From NCBI GenBank assembly GCA_013399015.1, contig VWZX01008142.1, positions 595,489 through 659,488 of the forward strand: 64,000 nucleotides of DNA. Direction: 5' to 3'. Source of the stretch: Galbula dea (lineage: Eukaryota; Chordata; Aves; Piciformes; Galbulidae). Shown piece by piece: positions 63,369 to 64,000 of this stretch (position 1 is its first letter; each line of letters opens with the position of its first letter). The notes beneath the pieces were generated by a model that was not told where the DNA came from, did not search any database, and saw only the letters and a list, made by a program, of their open reading frames with translations. Made by a program: the position numbers and the translations under genes.

Positions 63369-64000
63369 TCAAGGCGTCCGCGTCCGCGCCGCGCAAGGGG
63401 TCAGGGCAGCGGCGGCGCTGCTCCCGCTGCCGGGCTGCGGGCACCCACTGCCGGCGGCCGCGGCTCCTTTCCGCTCCTTCTGGCGCAGGTGGATCTTGGT
63501 GTGCCGCTTCCTCTCGTCGGAGCGGGCGAACTTCCTGCCGCAGAAGTCGCAGGCGAAGGGCTTCTCGCCGGTGTGCGTGCGGATGTGGGTGGTGAGGTGG
63601 TCGCTGCGGCTGAAGCTCCGCATGCAGATGCGGCACTGGAAGGGCTTGTGGCCCGTGTGGATGCGGATGTGCCGGGTGAGCTCGTCGGAGCGGGAGAAGC
63701 GGCGGTCGCAGCCCTCGGCGGGGCAGGGGTAGGGCCGCTCGTGGACAGGCGTCTTGCTGGGCCGGTTGGGGTACTTGCGGGGCCGCAGGATGGGCCGCAG
63801 CGGCAGGTGATGCGGGCTGTAGGCGCCGGCGGGCAACCGGGCGCCCTCGCCCCCGCCGCCGCCTCCGCCGCCGCCGCCGGGAGTGCTGCCGGGGGCGGCG
63901 CCCGCCGGAGGTGCCCCCATGGTGAAGTTGCGGATGGTGGAGAGTGGCGTGAGGGGCGGCGGGACGCGGAGAGGGGCGAGGGGGCAGGGGAAGGGCTTGC
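63369..64000 (-). CDS. EGR2: Early growth response protein 2 (Krox20), C-terminal part
   Basis: EGR2 is a zinc-finger transcription factor for hindbrain rhombomeres 3/5, neural crest and peripheral myelination. Only 209 C-terminal residues are inside the window. The frame is open to the edge, so the rest (about 270 residues by comparison with human, plus the first exon) lies beyond 64000. The ATG at 63920 is internal: upstream codons read KPFPCPLAPLRVPPPLTPLS and TIRNFT, an EGR2 hallmark. Three C2H2 fingers (about 63489-63725) have recognition helices RSDELTR, RSDHLTT and RSDERKR, predicting the GCGTGGGCG target. YPCPAEGCDRRF, TPVHERPY, LRQKERK and the C-terminal end RTRTP separate it from EGR1 and EGR3. 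A run of ten glycines (63849-63878) precedes AYSPHHLPLRPILRP, where mammals carry an alanine run. The stop is TGA at 63369-63371. Convergent to ADO, as in human. Confidence 0.97.
   Translation of the reverse strand, partial: KPFPCPLAPLRVPPPLTPLSTIRNFTMGAPPAGAAPGSTPGGGGGGGGGGEGARLPAGAYSPHHLPLRPILRPRKYPNRPSKTPVHERPYPCPAEGCDRRFSRSDELTRHIRIHTGHKPFQCRICMRSFSRSDHLTTHIRTHTGEKPFACDFCGRKFARSDERKRHTKIHLRQKERKGAAAAGSGCPQPGSGSSAAAALTPCAARTRTP

Larger units (their letters stand above)
63040..64000. other. EGR2: CpG island over EGR2 last exon
   Basis: GC- and CpG-dense from about 63040 to the window edge, covering the EGR2 coding end and proximal 3' untranslated region. It continues beyond the window. Confidence 0.85.

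Noticed and set aside
63369..63920. EGR2 open frame starting at the ATG at 63920
   Set aside because: Codons upstream of this ATG remain open to the window edge and encode conserved EGR2 residues (VPPPLTPLSTIRNFT), so the ATG is internal.
1..64000. Endogenous retrovirus, CRISPR array or bacterial-type operon
   Set aside because: No paired LTRs, gag/pol-type frames, regularly spaced repeats with spacers, or tightly packed genes were seen.

Overview
This is bird genomic DNA, or at least sauropsid DNA with an avian repeat profile. It is AT-rich non-coding sequence sprinkled with 3'-truncated CR1 LINE copies, most of them ending in the CR1 signature ATTCTGTGAT / ATTCTATGAT. Alus, L1 and other mammalian repeats are absent. 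There is no prokaryotic gene organisation: nearly every open frame in the first 56 kb is a short random frame.

Two protein-coding genes can be supported, both at the right-hand end. ADO (2-aminoethanethiol / N-terminal cysteine dioxygenase) is a complete single-exon gene on the + strand (57567-58328) inside a CpG island. Its promoter carries a YY1-type site and two oppositely oriented ZNF143-type sites. EGR2 (Krox20) lies on the - strand. Only the 3' part of its last coding exon is inside the window (63369-64000, running off the edge), with all three C2H2 zinc fingers present. The two genes are convergent (tail to tail), the same arrangement as ADO-EGR2 on human chromosome 10, which supports both identifications. 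About 3-4 kb separates their likely 3' ends, and a separate small CpG island sits in that gap.

Positions 1 to about 56.9 kb hold no gene I can recognise. This is the flank upstream of ADO, which is also the far downstream flank of EGR2. Readable content is: CR1 fragments at about 5.2, 19.1-19.7, 28.8-29.2, 36.9-37.7, 44.1-44.3, 52.4-52.6 and 61.7 kb; a tRNA-Glu-headed, CR1-tailed SINE-like element at 27.6-27.8 kb; a very old MIR-like SINE relic at 37.9-38.1 kb; scattered relics of ancient palindromic amniote repeats; a few short tandem repeats and A/C-rich tracts; and several low-complexity-free, homeodomain/SOX/POU-motif-rich blocks that look like candidate conserved regulatory elements. Mammalian EGR2 has a myelinating Schwann cell enhancer about 35 kb downstream, so this flank is where a bird counterpart would be expected.

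No prokaryotic-type system, CRISPR array, intact endogenous retrovirus or new protein family was found. The most unusual single item is the tRNA-Glu/CR1 chimera at 27627-27803.
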